From contig NZ_CP113949.1 of assembly GCF_026810445.1 (NCBI RefSeq), forward strand, positions 2,046,001 through 2,110,000: a stretch of 64,000 nucleotides of DNA, in the 5' to 3' direction. The stretch's first letter is position 1, and each line of letters opens with the position of its first letter. The position numbers and the translations under genes are program-made. Shown one piece after another: positions 1-11,081 of this stretch. The stretch is from Pseudomonas sp. BSw22131. GTDB lineage: Bacteria > Pseudomonadota > Gammaproteobacteria > Pseudomonadales > Pseudomonadaceae. The notes below the pieces were generated by a model that saw only the letters and a program-made list of their open reading frames with translations, was not told the DNA's origin and searched no databases.

Positions 1-134
1 CGCGCAAGCTGGCTCATGAACTCAATGGTGAATTGAAAGATGATCAGCGCAGCGTCATGACCGCGCAGACCATCGAACATTACCGCCAGCGCATCGTCGA
101 ATTCGAACGCCGTGCGCTGACTCAGCGTCGTTGA
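1..134 (+). CDS. zipA: ZipA, cell division protein, C-terminal end only
   Basis: The last 44 codons of an open frame that enters from the left edge and stops at TGA 132-134. The visible residues ([16 protein letters not shown], then a helix with [12 protein letters not shown]) match the end of the FtsZ-binding domain of ZipA, the inner-membrane anchor of the Z ring. The identification rests partly on position: zipA directly precedes ligA in Pseudomonas. Only the tail is present, so domains cannot be assessed. Confidence 0.8.
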   Translation, partial: RKLAHELNGELKDDQRSVMTAQTIEHYRQRIVEFERRALTQRR

Positions 135-156
135 TCCCCACGTTGAAGGATCTTTA

Positions 157-225
157 GGAGCCAACTTGTTGGCGAGGTGATATGTCAGGCAAGCCTCACA
201 CCGCCATCGCCAACAAGTTGGCTCC
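157..225. repeat. REPIN-type palindrome between zipA and ligA
   Basis: A 19-bp arm (157-175, GGAGCCAACTTGTTGGCGA) is repeated as a perfect reverse complement at 207-225. This is the typical Pseudomonas REP doublet (REPIN) architecture. It is followed at 230-247 by a perfect 18-bp palindrome (GAGGGCCTGCAGGCCCTC). Confidence 0.85.
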
Positions 226-259
226 AACAGAGGGCCTGCAGGCCCTCACATTGCATTAA

Positions 260-2677
<2,418 letters not shown>

Positions 2678-2893
2678 TGTGACCAAGGGCACGGACTTAC
2701 AGAATCCGCGCCCTGTGTGTCGAGGCAAATACTGACATCAGCGGGGACGCTTACCAAGGCGTCCTGCTGAGTCGACTGGCCGCAAAGTGCCCTGAAACAG
2801 GGCGTTTCGTCGTCACCGCGTTGCGTTCGTGAAATCCACGGAACCGCCACAAAACCCGATGATCTAGTGCTTGCAACCCCACAGGAGATCGTC

Positions 2894-4060
2894 ATGTTCC
2901 AATTTTTCGAGCAGCTCAGCACAAGGATTGCAGCCCCTTTTGTGGGTGAAAAAAAACGTAATAGCAAAGTCTGGCACTGCCGCTGCGGACAGTCGATCTT
3001 CTTCCAGAACACCCAATGCCTGGCGTGTTCGGCGGCCCTCGGTTATTTGCCTGAGCAAAGTAAAGTGTCTGCGCTGGAACCCGGTGCTGACCTCGGCACA
3101 TGGCGCTTGAGCGATGAGCCCGGTGCGGGCTTGTATCGGCGTTGCGCCAACCTGGATACCCCGGCCGCTTGCAACTGGCTGTTTCCGGAGCACAACGCCA
3201 CAGAGTTCTGCGTCGCCTGTAGCGTCAACAAGATGATTCCCGATCTCACCGTTCCGGAAAACTCTGAGCGCTGGCTCAAGATTGAAACTGCCAAGCGCCG
3301 ACTGGTCGCGCAACTGATCACCCTCGGTTTGCAGGTCATCCCCAAGACCGTCGATGAGCAACGCGGCCTGGCGTTTGAGTTTCTGGGCGTTAACCTGGAA
3401 GGCGAAGCGCCTACCACCGGCCATGCGAACGGACTCATCACACTCAATGTCGACGAAGCCGATGACGCGATACGCGAGAAAATCCGCGTTCAGATGCACG
3501 AACCGTATCGCACGCTGCTCGGACATTTCCGTCATGAAGTGGGGCATTACTACTGGGATCGTCTGATTGCGGACACCTATTGGCAGGACGGCTTCCGTAA
3601 CCTGTTCGGCGACGACCGTGCCAGCTATGCTGATGCCCTCGATCATCACTACGAGAACGGCGCCCCGGCGGACTGGCCACAGCGCTATGTCAGCGCTTAC
3701 GCGACCATGCACCCGTGGGAAGACTGGGCTGAAACCTGGGCCCACTACCTGCACATGATGGACGCGGTGGATACGGCATTGAGCCTGGGCATGAGCGCAC
3801 GGGATATGGATCTGGACTACACGCCGTTCCCGCCGGAGACCCTTTACGACCCGCAACATCCAGGCGGCCCGGCCTTCCTGGCGTTCGTCAACGCGTGGAT
3901 TGAGCTGGCCGGCATGCTCAACGAGTTGTCCCGAGCCATGGGGCAGCCGGATTTTTACCCGTTTGTGGTCCCGCCAGCGGTGGTCACCAAGCTGCACTTT
4001 ATTCACCTGGTGATCCAGAGCGCTGGCGGCAAGGCGGACGAGGTGTTGCAGGTGGCTTGA
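2894..4060 (+). CDS. Putative zinc-binding metallopeptidase with N-terminal zinc ribbon
   Basis: A 388-residue protein. The N-terminal segment (WHCRCGQSIFFQNTQCLAC) is a C-x-C...C-x-x-C zinc ribbon. The central domain contains the gluzincin-type HExxH motif in FRHEVGHYYWD, with candidate third ligands further on in the region around EDWAETWAHY. This matches the family annotated as putative zinc-binding metallopeptidase (PF15887); the substrate is unknown. ATG 2894 is preferred over the in-frame GTG 2867 because AGGAG lies at 2883-2887. It is monocistronic downstream of ligA. Confidence 0.85.
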   Translation: MFQFFEQLSTRIAAPFVGEKKRNSKVWHCRCGQSIFFQNTQCLACSAALGYLPEQSKVSALEPGADLGTWRLSDEPGAGLYRRCANLDTPAACNWLFPEHNATEFCVACSVNKMIPDLTVPENSERWLKIETAKRRLVAQLITLGLQVIPKTVDEQRGLAFEFLGVNLEGEAPTTGHANGLITLNVDEADDAIREKIRVQMHEPYRTLLGHFRHEVGHYYWDRLIADTYWQDGFRNLFGDDRASYADALDHHYENGAPADWPQRYVSAYATMHPWEDWAETWAHYLHMMDAVDTALSLGMSARDMDLDYTPFPPETLYDPQHPGGPAFLAFVNAWIELAGMLNELSRAMGQPDFYPFVVPPAVVTKLHFIHLVIQSAGGKADEVLQVA

Positions 4061-4216
4061 AGGCAGTCACTCCGGTTGTCGTAGCGACTGGTTGGCTGTC
4101 GACTTGTTTGCGAATCCCCATGCAGGCCGATCTTTCTGGTTGGATGTGAAGACCATTCGCAGGCAAGCCTCGATTCAAACAACATCATCCGACACCGGGC
4201 TGCTTTTATCGGCCCG

Positions 4217-4702
4217 TCACAGCGCGAGGACCATCCTTCGCTCGTAATCGACGCGCCCGCGGCAGGCGATTCCGTCGTCTATCCAGCCCAGGCCGAGGTA
4301 CAGCTTGATGGCTGCACGGTTTTCCGGGTCAACGGCCAGCATCAATTGCCGGGTTTCTGGCCAGAGCGCCCTGACGATGTCAGGCAAACCGAGCATGCAG
4401 CGCCTTCCTAGTCCTTTTCCTTGCCATTCCACGTCAATCATCAACGCATGCAGGGTGACGGCGTCCGCGTCTGCCCACGGCGGCAGAAAAAGGCCGCGCT
4501 TGAGCAGGAAAAATCCACGCGGCATGTCGTCTACCAATAGTGCGAAACCCCGGACATGCGCTTCAGGTGCCGACAGCAGCGTATGCAACGCGCCGAAAAT
4601 ATCGCCCGAATACATCTTCTGCGCATGCGGCAACTCAAGCAGCTCCAGCTCATCACGCTGGACCTTCCTGAGCGCCTCATAACCCACCACGTCCATCTTC
4701 AT
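4217..4702 (-). CDS. GNAT-family N-acetyltransferase
   Basis: About 161 residues when started at ATG 4702. The GNAT fold is supported by LMIDVEWQGKGLGRRCM, the acetyl-CoA-binding motif A (Q/R-x-x-G-x-G/A), and by the late segment LAVDPENRAAIKLYLGLGW, typical of motif B (N-x-x-A-x-x-L-Y). The substrate cannot be inferred. The frame stays open upstream to 4876, but that extension has no family character. It is convergent with the metallopeptidase and divergent from the SRP RNA gene. Confidence 0.8.
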   Translation of the reverse strand: MKMDVVGYEALRKVQRDELELLELPHAQKMYSGDIFGALHTLLSAPEAHVRGFALLVDDMPRGFFLLKRGLFLPPWADADAVTLHALMIDVEWQGKGLGRRCMLGLPDIVRALWPETRQLMLAVDPENRAAIKLYLGLGWIDDGIACRGRVDYERRMVLAL

Positions 4703-4952
4703 GTCTTGCGGCCTTAAACCTTTTCGCGGGGCAGCATTATGACGTGCCGTGAGGTGAACGCACGATTTGAGCGCGTGCTGAGTCATTATCTGGCCCGCGT
4801 ATCGATGCCACTCCTGCGGGGCAGGGGCTACACAGCTCAGCAAACCCCCGCCACACAAGTGCTTGAGCGCTATCAAATTTTAATCCTAAACCAACGGTTG
4901 CAACTTCTTGCGAGACCGTTACAATGGCGCCGTTCGCCGCCTGGCGAGCGTC

Positions 4953-5075
4953 GTTATGGTGACCCCATCGGTCCCCCCGCAACGATTACCCGTGAACCTG
5001 GTCAGAGCCGGAAGGCAGCAGCCACAGCGGGAACATTGTGTGCCGGGGTGTGGCTGGTGGGGTTGCCTCCATAAC
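4953..5075 (+). ncRNA. ffs: 4.5S RNA of the signal recognition particle
   Basis: The conserved SRP RNA core is unmistakable: TCAGAGCCGGAAGGCAGCAG (5002-5021), containing the GGAA tetraloop and the asymmetric internal loop that bind Ffh, and then GTGTGCCGGG on the 3' side. The stem closes through CCCGCAACG on the 5' side, ACCCCA with TGGGGT, and finally GTTATGG (4953-4959) with CCATAAC (5069-5075). The RNA scaffolds Ffh for co-translational targeting of membrane proteins. Exact mature ends are uncertain by about 5 nt on each side. Confidence 0.93.
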
Positions 5076-5262
5076 GCTTCTGCTTCACCCCATCTCAGTT
5101 ACTTACAGCACTCAAGCGCCGGATTCAGATCAGCGTTGGGTTTTATCGTGCCTGGTCGGTCCATCGACCTTCGCAATGAATTTAGTCTGCTCAACCTCGG
5201 TTTTCTGATGCTTTGCATCAGATTTCCCCGCAGAGACTTTGACTGTAACTATAGGCATCGGC

Positions 5263-6186
5263 TTAAAGCGTGCTCCCCGATGGCGTCAGGCAATCGGTCA
5301 GTGCGGCCAGTAGCGCGCTGACCTTGGGCAGCGCCTGGCGACTCTTGAGCCAGACCAGGTTCATCGGTAAACCTTCGGTCGCCAGGTGCGGCAAAACCTC
5401 CACCAGTGAGCCGTTTTCGAGTTGGCGCTTGACTGCCCACGTGGGCAGTTGCGCGATGCCGTGGCCTGCCGCTGCGGCGATGGCTTCACTTTCCCCGTCG
5501 CCAATGGCCAATCGGGCGCTCATTACCCGGCGTTCAAAGCCACCGGCCTGCGTGCCGGCGATGTACCACGGGCTGACCAGGCCGTCGCTTCTTCCGTAGA
5601 CCACGCAACTGTGCATTTCAAGATCGTGGTCGGTCTGCGGTGCGCCGTGCTTGCTCAGGTAGGCAGGTGATGCGCAGAAAATCAGCCGTTCGGCGCCGAG
5701 GTAACGATGCCCCAACGCCTTTGGCCAAACGTCCGGGCCGCCAATGCGCACCACGATGTCGATGCCTTCTTCGACGGGGTCTACGAAGCGGTCCGAAAAG
5801 GAGATATGCGGCAGGAGTGCGGGGTGGTCTTCGACGAACTTGAGAATCACCGGCAGCGCATGAAGTCGGCCGAACGAGGCGGGCAGGTCGATACGCACTT
5901 TGCCGCGCGGCTCTGCGCTTTCTGCGTGCAACGACAGCTCGGCTTCTTCAAGGTCCGTCAGCACGGCGCGGCAGGTCCGGTAGAACGCTGTGCCTGCATC
6001 CGTCAGCGCTAGTCGCCGCGTGGTGCGCTCAAACAAACGCACCTGCAACCGCGACTCCAGCCGTGCAATGCCTTTGCTGACGGCTGAGCTGGTGAGGTTC
6101 AAGCGCTCCGCTGCAGCCGTAAAGCTGCCCAGATCCGCGACGCTGACAAACACGTCAATCCCTTTAAGGCGTTCAGACGAAAACAT
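5263..6186 (-). CDS. LysR-family transcriptional regulator, divergent from MFS exporter
   Basis: A full-length 307-residue LTTR. The N-terminal winged helix-turn-helix (residues 1-65; DLGSFTAAAERLNLTSSAVSK then LESRLQVRLFERTTR) is followed by a type 2 periplasmic-binding-like effector domain (about 90-295). It is closest to the AaeR/DmlR-like branch that begins FSSERLKGIDVFV. It faces the MFS gene across 111 bp, the classical arrangement in which the regulator controls its divergent neighbour. The effector is unknown. Confidence 0.93.
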   Translation of the reverse strand: MFSSERLKGIDVFVSVADLGSFTAAAERLNLTSSAVSKGIARLESRLQVRLFERTTRRLALTDAGTAFYRTCRAVLTDLEEAELSLHAESAEPRGKVRIDLPASFGRLHALPVILKFVEDHPALLPHISFSDRFVDPVEEGIDIVVRIGGPDVWPKALGHRYLGAERLIFCASPAYLSKHGAPQTDHDLEMHSCVVYGRSDGLVSPWYIAGTQAGGFERRVMSARLAIGDGESEAIAAAAGHGIAQLPTWAVKRQLENGSLVEVLPHLATEGLPMNLVWLKSRQALPKVSALLAALTDCLTPSGSTL

Positions 6187-6297
6187 GCGTACGTCCCATT
6201 GATGAATATCATTCTTCCAATTCGGGAGAATATAGCCTCAATGTGACCTTTATTCTTTAATAAGCTTGCTCATTGATTTTCCAGTGAGTGCACATCC

Positions 6298-7494
6298 ATG
6301 CAAAACCCTTCAGCGGCGGCTAACGGCGCCCACGTCCAGACAGGCTCCCGGTCCGGTCTGCAAATCCTGATCATGGCCGTGGCGGCATTTGTCATCGTCA
6401 CCACCGAGTTTCTGATTCTCGGGTTGCTGCCTGCGCTGGCCCGTGACCTCGACATTTCCATTGCCACCGCCGGGCAGGTGGTCACGCTGTTCGCGTTTAC
6501 AGTGATGATCTTCGGACCGATCCTGACGGCACGCCTGGCACACATTGATCGTAAAAAACTGTTCACCTTCATATTGCTGGTGTTCGTGGCGTCCAACGCG
6601 TTGGCTGCGGTGTCGGCCAATATCTGGGTGCTGGCGGTGGCGCGTTTTATCCCGGCGTTGATGTTGCCGGTGTTCTGGGGCACGGCCAGCGAAACGGCGG
6701 GCCAACTGGCCGGGCCGGGCAATGCCGGTAAGGCGGTTTCTCAGGTTTATCTGGGTATTTCCGCTGCGCTGGTGTTCGGCATCCCGCTGGGTACGCTGGC
6801 ATCCGACACCGTGGGCTGGCGCGGAAGTTTCTGGATTATGGCGGGCCTGTCGCTGGTTATCGCCGGGCTGATTCAGTTGTACATGCCAAAGCTGCCAACA
6901 TCGCCCAAGCGCGACGCGGACAACAAGCAAACCCAGATTCTGCGGCAGCCACGCTTTCTCGCGCACGTGGCGCTGTCCACATTGGCGTTCACCGCGATGT
7001 TCACCTCCTACACGTATCTGGCAGATACCCTCGAACGCCTTGCCGGCATTCCTTCAGGGCAAGTGGGTTGGTGGCTGATGGGCTTCGGCGCTGTGGGCAT
7101 GATCGGCAACCAACTGGGGGGACGCATGGTCGACCGCAGTCCGTTGGGCGCCATGGTGTTGTTTTTGCTGGTGCTGGGCGCCGGGATGCTGTTCGCGGTC
7201 CCTGCGGCGTCTCACCCTATCTGGTTGGTTGTCGCGCTTGTCGCTTGGGGCATTGCCTACACGGCGCTGTTTCCGATCTGTCAGGTACGAGTCATGCAAG
7301 CGGGCGCTAAGGCGCAGGCGCTAGCGGCGTCGATGAACATCTCTGCGGCAAACGCGGGCATTGGCCTGGGCGCCATTTTCGGCGGCCTCGGCATCAAGCA
7401 CTTTGGGCTTGAGTCCCTGGGGATCATCTCGACCGGCATTGCAGTGATCGCGATTGTGGTCGCGTTGCTGATGATGCGCGGCAAGGCGCAATAA
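6298..7494 (+). CDS. MFS transporter, DHA1 (sugar/drug efflux) type
   Basis: A 398-residue inner-membrane protein with about twelve hydrophobic segments, beginning GLQILIMAVAAFVIVTTEF and containing the DHA1 signature GLLPALARDLDISIATAGQ. The short LAHIDRKKL loop corresponds to the conserved motif between TM2 and TM3. It resembles the arabinose/drug efflux permeases of the YdhP group. Probably a proton-coupled exporter controlled by the divergent LysR protein; substrate unknown. Confidence 0.88.
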   Translation: MQNPSAAANGAHVQTGSRSGLQILIMAVAAFVIVTTEFLILGLLPALARDLDISIATAGQVVTLFAFTVMIFGPILTARLAHIDRKKLFTFILLVFVASNALAAVSANIWVLAVARFIPALMLPVFWGTASETAGQLAGPGNAGKAVSQVYLGISAALVFGIPLGTLASDTVGWRGSFWIMAGLSLVIAGLIQLYMPKLPTSPKRDADNKQTQILRQPRFLAHVALSTLAFTAMFTSYTYLADTLERLAGIPSGQVGWWLMGFGAVGMIGNQLGGRMVDRSPLGAMVLFLLVLGAGMLFAVPAASHPIWLVVALVAWGIAYTALFPICQVRVMQAGAKAQALAASMNISAANAGIGLGAIFGGLGIKHFGLESLGIISTGIAVIAIVVALLMMRGKAQ

Positions 7495-7513
7495 GCAACG
7501 GTCCAGTCGGCAT

Positions 7514-7984
7514 TCATTCAAGCGGGCGTTGTGCCCGCTTGAATGGCCAGTCGATCAGTCCGCCAGCGAACAGTGCGACCCAGACCAGCACCGGCTGAAA
7601 CGCCAGGCGCGGTCCGTGATAGGCCCAGCCCAGTGTCAGGCCGCCCACAGGGATGCCTTCCAGGGCGTGCTTGATGTTGGCCGGGAACACGCACACAGCG
7701 TAAAGCGCGAGCATGACCCCGGCCGCCTTGCGCAAGCGCGGTGTCAGCAGCGCGAGGGCCCCCAGCAGCTCGCAGTAACCGGTGACAATAACCACCGCCG
7801 CTGGATAAGGCACCCAATCAGGAACAATGCTGACGAACCCTTCGGTGGCGTACAGGTGAAAGCACCCGGCGATGAAGTAGAAACAGGCCAGCACCACCTG
7901 CAGTGTGCGTCGCGTGCGTTCGCTTCCGGTGACGGGCCGCATGTGGGTGGTGTCGTTTCTGGTCTTGTTGTGAGGTCGGTTCAT
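7514..7984 (-). CDS. DoxX-family membrane protein
   Basis: A 156-residue protein with four predicted transmembrane segments (for example VVLACFYFIAGCFHLY, AAVVIVTGYCELLGALALL, AGVMLALYAVCVFPANI), the pattern of DoxX/DoxD-like proteins. These are small inner-membrane proteins whose role is poorly defined (redox or quinone related in some systems). An alternative start at residue 15 (7942) is possible; neither start has a convincing Shine-Dalgarno. Confidence 0.8.
   Translation of the reverse strand: MNRPHNKTRNDTTHMRPVTGSERTRRTLQVVLACFYFIAGCFHLYATEGFVSIVPDWVPYPAAVVIVTGYCELLGALALLTPRLRKAAGVMLALYAVCVFPANIKHALEGIPVGGLTLGWAYHGPRLAFQPVLVWVALFAGGLIDWPFKRAQRPLE
7516..7544. terminator. Hairpin at the convergent ends of the MFS and doxX genes
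   Basis: A perfect 12-bp stem ATTCAAGCGGGC / GCCCGCTTGAAT with a 5-nt loop (GTTGT). It lies inside the last codons of the DoxX gene, 21 bp after the MFS stop. It has no strong T-run, so it may act as a bidirectional or factor-assisted terminator. Confidence 0.5.
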
Positions 7985-8114
7985 GACGGTTCGGTGGTTT
8001 CAATCCGCTCTGGCCTGCGTATTGGCGGGCGGTAGAGGCATTATTGAGCTGTTCGCAGTGGTAGCCGGGTGCCACAATAGCCGCCTGTCGTAGCCTCATG
8101 ATCGGGCGGATCAA

Positions 8115-9242
8115 ATGGATGGCCTTGTAAATCAGCGTAACCCTGAACGTTTTATAGCAGAGCAAGTGCACACCGACCGTCTGCAGCAGTTGTTTCGCCA
8201 ATCGGTGTTCGCGGTGGCCGGCAGCTACACGGGCGCGCTCATGCTGTGCTGGTTGTGCTGGGACCGGCTCTCGCACGAAGAGGTGGCTGGCTGGCTATCT
8301 CTGCTTACCCTTTCGACCCTGCTGCGCGTCTTGATGTTTGTCATGTATTTTCGTGCTCCCGAGCACGAACGCACGCCGCAACGCTGGGAATTCAAATACT
8401 GGCTGACGCTGATCTTCTCGGCAGGCGTATGGGGTGGCGGGGCCTTGTTGGTGATGCCCGTCGACGACCTTCTGTCTCAATCGCTAGTGATGCTGTTTAC
8501 CGTCGGAATGTCCGTGGCGGCCGTGTCCTGCTATTCGGCCTATCGGTACATGACGCTGGTGTCGATGGCGCTGGTCTTGTTGCCGTGCACCCTGTGGCTG
8601 CTGTTTCAGCCATCGTCCATGCAGACGGGCATAGCGATTTCTGTGCTGGTCTTTACATCGTTCGTGGTCAGCGCCACGCGCAAGCTTTCTGACGCACTGG
8701 AGCAAGCGTTTCGACTGACCCGCGAGATGGAGCGCGCGCACAGTATCTCCAACTACGCCGCGCAAACCGATGAACTCACTGGCCTGAAGAATCGCCGGGC
8801 ATTTTTCGAGGGTGCGCAGCAGTTGTTCGGCGACTGTCTGCACGGTCAGCGACCATTGTGCGCATTGATGCTGGACATGGACCACTTCAAACAGATCAAC
8901 GACACCCATGGGCATCAGGTCGGAGACCATGTCTTGCGGCAGATCGGCATCGTTATTTCAGCCACGTTTCGTGCCTGTGATGTGCACGGAAGACTGGGCG
9001 GTGAGGAGTTTGCGGTGCTGCTTCCGGATACGCACGTGGAGGTTGCGCGCGACATTGCACAGCAGGTGGTACACGCCATCGCTGCGTTGAAAAGCGAGCC
9101 GGTGCAGCGCATGACCGCCAGCATCGGTGTGGCTTCGACCGACTCCGGTAGCCACGACCTGTACCACCTGATGAACCGCGCCGATGAGGCGCTTTACCGG
9201 GCCAAGGCCCTTGGGCGCAATCAGGTGGCCGTTGCTGGCTGA
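8115..9242 (+). CDS. Membrane-anchored GGDEF diguanylate cyclase
   Basis: A 375-residue protein that should make c-di-GMP from two GTP. Residues about 30-190 form five or six transmembrane segments with no recognisable sensory domain. A short linker leads to a complete GGDEF domain beginning at TDELTGLKNRRAFFE. The active-site signature is GGEEF (residues 295-299), a functional variant. An RxxD inhibitory site (RACD) sits exactly five residues upstream, implying product feedback. The start ATG is followed by a polar N-terminus (MDGLVNQRNPERF). Confidence 0.92.
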   Translation: MDGLVNQRNPERFIAEQVHTDRLQQLFRQSVFAVAGSYTGALMLCWLCWDRLSHEEVAGWLSLLTLSTLLRVLMFVMYFRAPEHERTPQRWEFKYWLTLIFSAGVWGGGALLVMPVDDLLSQSLVMLFTVGMSVAAVSCYSAYRYMTLVSMALVLLPCTLWLLFQPSSMQTGIAISVLVFTSFVVSATRKLSDALEQAFRLTREMERAHSISNYAAQTDELTGLKNRRAFFEGAQQLFGDCLHGQRPLCALMLDMDHFKQINDTHGHQVGDHVLRQIGIVISATFRACDVHGRLGGEEFAVLLPDTHVEVARDIAQQVVHAIAALKSEPVQRMTASIGVASTDSGSHDLYHLMNRADEALYRAKALGRNQVAVAG

Positions 9243-9323
9243 AGGGATCTTGATCCTGTCTGATCCTGCGCAGGCTTGAGATAGCTGCGCTGGATCAGGA
9301 TAAAAGCTGTTCTGGCTGCCTTC

Positions 9324-9833
9324 TTATTGATCGCGAACCGGCAACTTCCAGTTTGGCCGGATGAAGTGGCAGGTGTAGCCGTTCGGGATGCGCTCCAGGT
9401 AATCCTGATGCTCAGGCTCCGCTTCCCAGAACGCACCCGCCGCTGCGACTTCGGTGACAACCTTGCCGGGCCAGAGGCCTGAGGCGTCCACGTCGGCAAC
9501 CGTGTCTTGTGCCACACGCTTTTGCTCGTCATCGAGATAGAAAATAGCCGACCGGTAACTCACGCCGAGGTCGTTGCCCTGACGGTTGGCCGTCGAGGGA
9601 TCGTGGATCTGAAAGAAGAACTCCAGAATTTTCCGGTAGCTGATAACGCTCGGGTCGAACACGATCTCGATGGCTTCGGCGTGTGTGCCGTGATTACGGT
9701 AAGTGGCGTTGGGCACATCGCCGCCGCTGTAGCCGACGCGGGTAGAGATTATGCCGGGGTAGCGACGGATCAAGTCCTGCATGCCCCAGAAACAGCCGCC
9801 TGCGAGCAGGGCGGTTTGGGTGTGAGTGGTCAT
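9324..9833 (-). CDS. msrA: Peptide methionine-S-sulfoxide reductase MsrA
   Basis: Reduces the S-epimer of methionine sulfoxide in oxidised proteins; cytoplasmic. The 169-residue product carries the catalytic GCFWG motif with the nucleophilic cysteine at residue 14, and family landmarks [19 protein letters not shown] and [23 protein letters not shown] 9833 is chosen because AAGGAT lies 7-8 nt upstream on the minus strand; the longer open frame to 9905 has no such support. Confidence 0.95.
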   Translation of the reverse strand: MTTHTQTALLAGGCFWGMQDLIRRYPGIISTRVGYSGGDVPNATYRNHGTHAEAIEIVFDPSVISYRKILEFFFQIHDPSTANRQGNDLGVSYRSAIFYLDDEQKRVAQDTVADVDASGLWPGKVVTEVAAAGAFWEAEPEHQDYLERIPNGYTCHFIRPNWKLPVRDQ

Positions 9834-9919
9834 ATTCTTATCCTTTCGATCAATGAGCCTTGGCAGCTCAATGCTGTGATTGGCGCCAGGTGGCTCGTGA
9901 TTCATGGGTGAGGGCTCGT

Positions 9920-10435
9920 TCAGGCCCGCGTTGCTTTGTAGACACGGCTCGGGGGCTGGCCCGGGACGTCGTCAATCGATTCGATACGCTGCATGCCGAT
10001 CTTTTCCAGGACGCGAATCGAGGCCATGTGCGCTGGTCTTACGACTGCAAAAACAGCGGCTGCGTTCAACTCGTCGAAGCCATAGTCCAGCGCCGAGAGG
10101 CTCAGCTCTGTGGCGTAACCCTGGCCCCAGCCGCTCACGGCAAACCGGTACCCTAAATTCAGGCGTTCCACGTCCAGATACATGCGCATCGATAGCCCGC
10201 CGAATCCGATGACCTGCTGCGGACAGTCGCGGGTGGCGATGGCCCATTGTCCAAAACCTTTTTCACGCCAGTGGCTGAGCCAGTCATCGAGCATCGAGGC
10301 CGCCTGGCTGATGTCCGTCATCGGTCCGGCCGGGTTGTACTGGTTGGTTTCAGGATCGCTGTGAATGGCAAAGACACAGGCCAGGTCATCAGCCCGTGGC
10401 GGCCTTAAAATCAAGCGTGATGTTGATCGTTGCAT
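9920..10435 (-). CDS. GNAT N-acetyltransferase, RimJ/RimL-like
   Basis: A 171-residue protein with the RimJ/RimL layout: it begins [13 protein letters not shown], then has [27 protein letters not shown] (CoA-binding region) and [20 protein letters not shown] (motif B, N replaced by HMAS). Such enzymes acetylate protein N-termini, small molecules or antibiotics; the substrate here cannot be predicted. It lies 86 bp upstream of msrA on the same strand. Confidence 0.85.
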   Translation of the reverse strand: MQRSTSRLILRPPRADDLACVFAIHSDPETNQYNPAGPMTDISQAASMLDDWLSHWREKGFGQWAIATRDCPQQVIGFGGLSMRMYLDVERLNLGYRFAVSGWGQGYATELSLSALDYGFDELNAAAVFAVVRPAHMASIRVLEKIGMQRIESIDDVPGQPPSRVYKATRA

Positions 10436-11081
10436 GGCTGGTTCAGTCCCGCTGAAACACGACAGGTGTCAGGTGCTTACTCTACCTCAATCGCCAGCGC
10501 CGTCATGTGCGCGCGTTGGGCGGTGTTGTGGGTACGGGCGAGTCGATTGGAGGCTTTGTCGCTGTCGGCGGCAGAGACTCCAGCGCGTCTTGTTGCCAGA
10601 TCATCGCAGATATCAGTGAACGAACGCCGCGCAGCGTTCTTTGAATCGAGAATTGTTAGAACTGTATATCGATTTTAATTCAAGCCTGCTGGATTTTTAT
10701 CCGAGTTTGGCGAGGTTAAATGCCGGTGCTTAAAGTTTGATGTAGGAGTTATCCGGTAACTTAATCAGAACTTTCCTGATGGTTGTTTTGGGCTGGATAT
10801 CTGCGCCTCTCTGACCTAGGGTGCACCCTGTCAACTCAATAGCGACAGGCCCAGTGGCTGTAGGTAAACGCCATTGCGTCAGCCCTTTGCAGGTTGTTGG
10901 CTATTGACTGTTTATCAGTCTGCTAATTAAAAAGACGTTTATTGGATGGCACTTTGTGTTCAGCGATTTCTAGGCTGAATGCTGCGCGATTATTGGCTTT
11001 CAAGTGTTTCAAGAATGTTTAAAGCGTTTATTTTTTAAACACTTTTCCCGTAACTTTCCGCACCGCCCAGGATGGCCCCGT
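10436..11081. other. AT-rich intergenic region upstream of vgrG, no gene seen
   Basis: About 650 bp without a convincing coding frame. It becomes AT-rich towards its right end (TTAATTAAAAAGACG near 10924) and presumably holds the promoter of the VgrG-effector operon. No palindromic repeat, tRNA or phage attachment site was recognised. Confidence 0.5.

Noticed and set aside
10924..10970. Sigma-54 promoter (TGGCAC near 10946) upstream of vgrG
   Set aside because: The -12 element does not match TTGCA at the required spacing.
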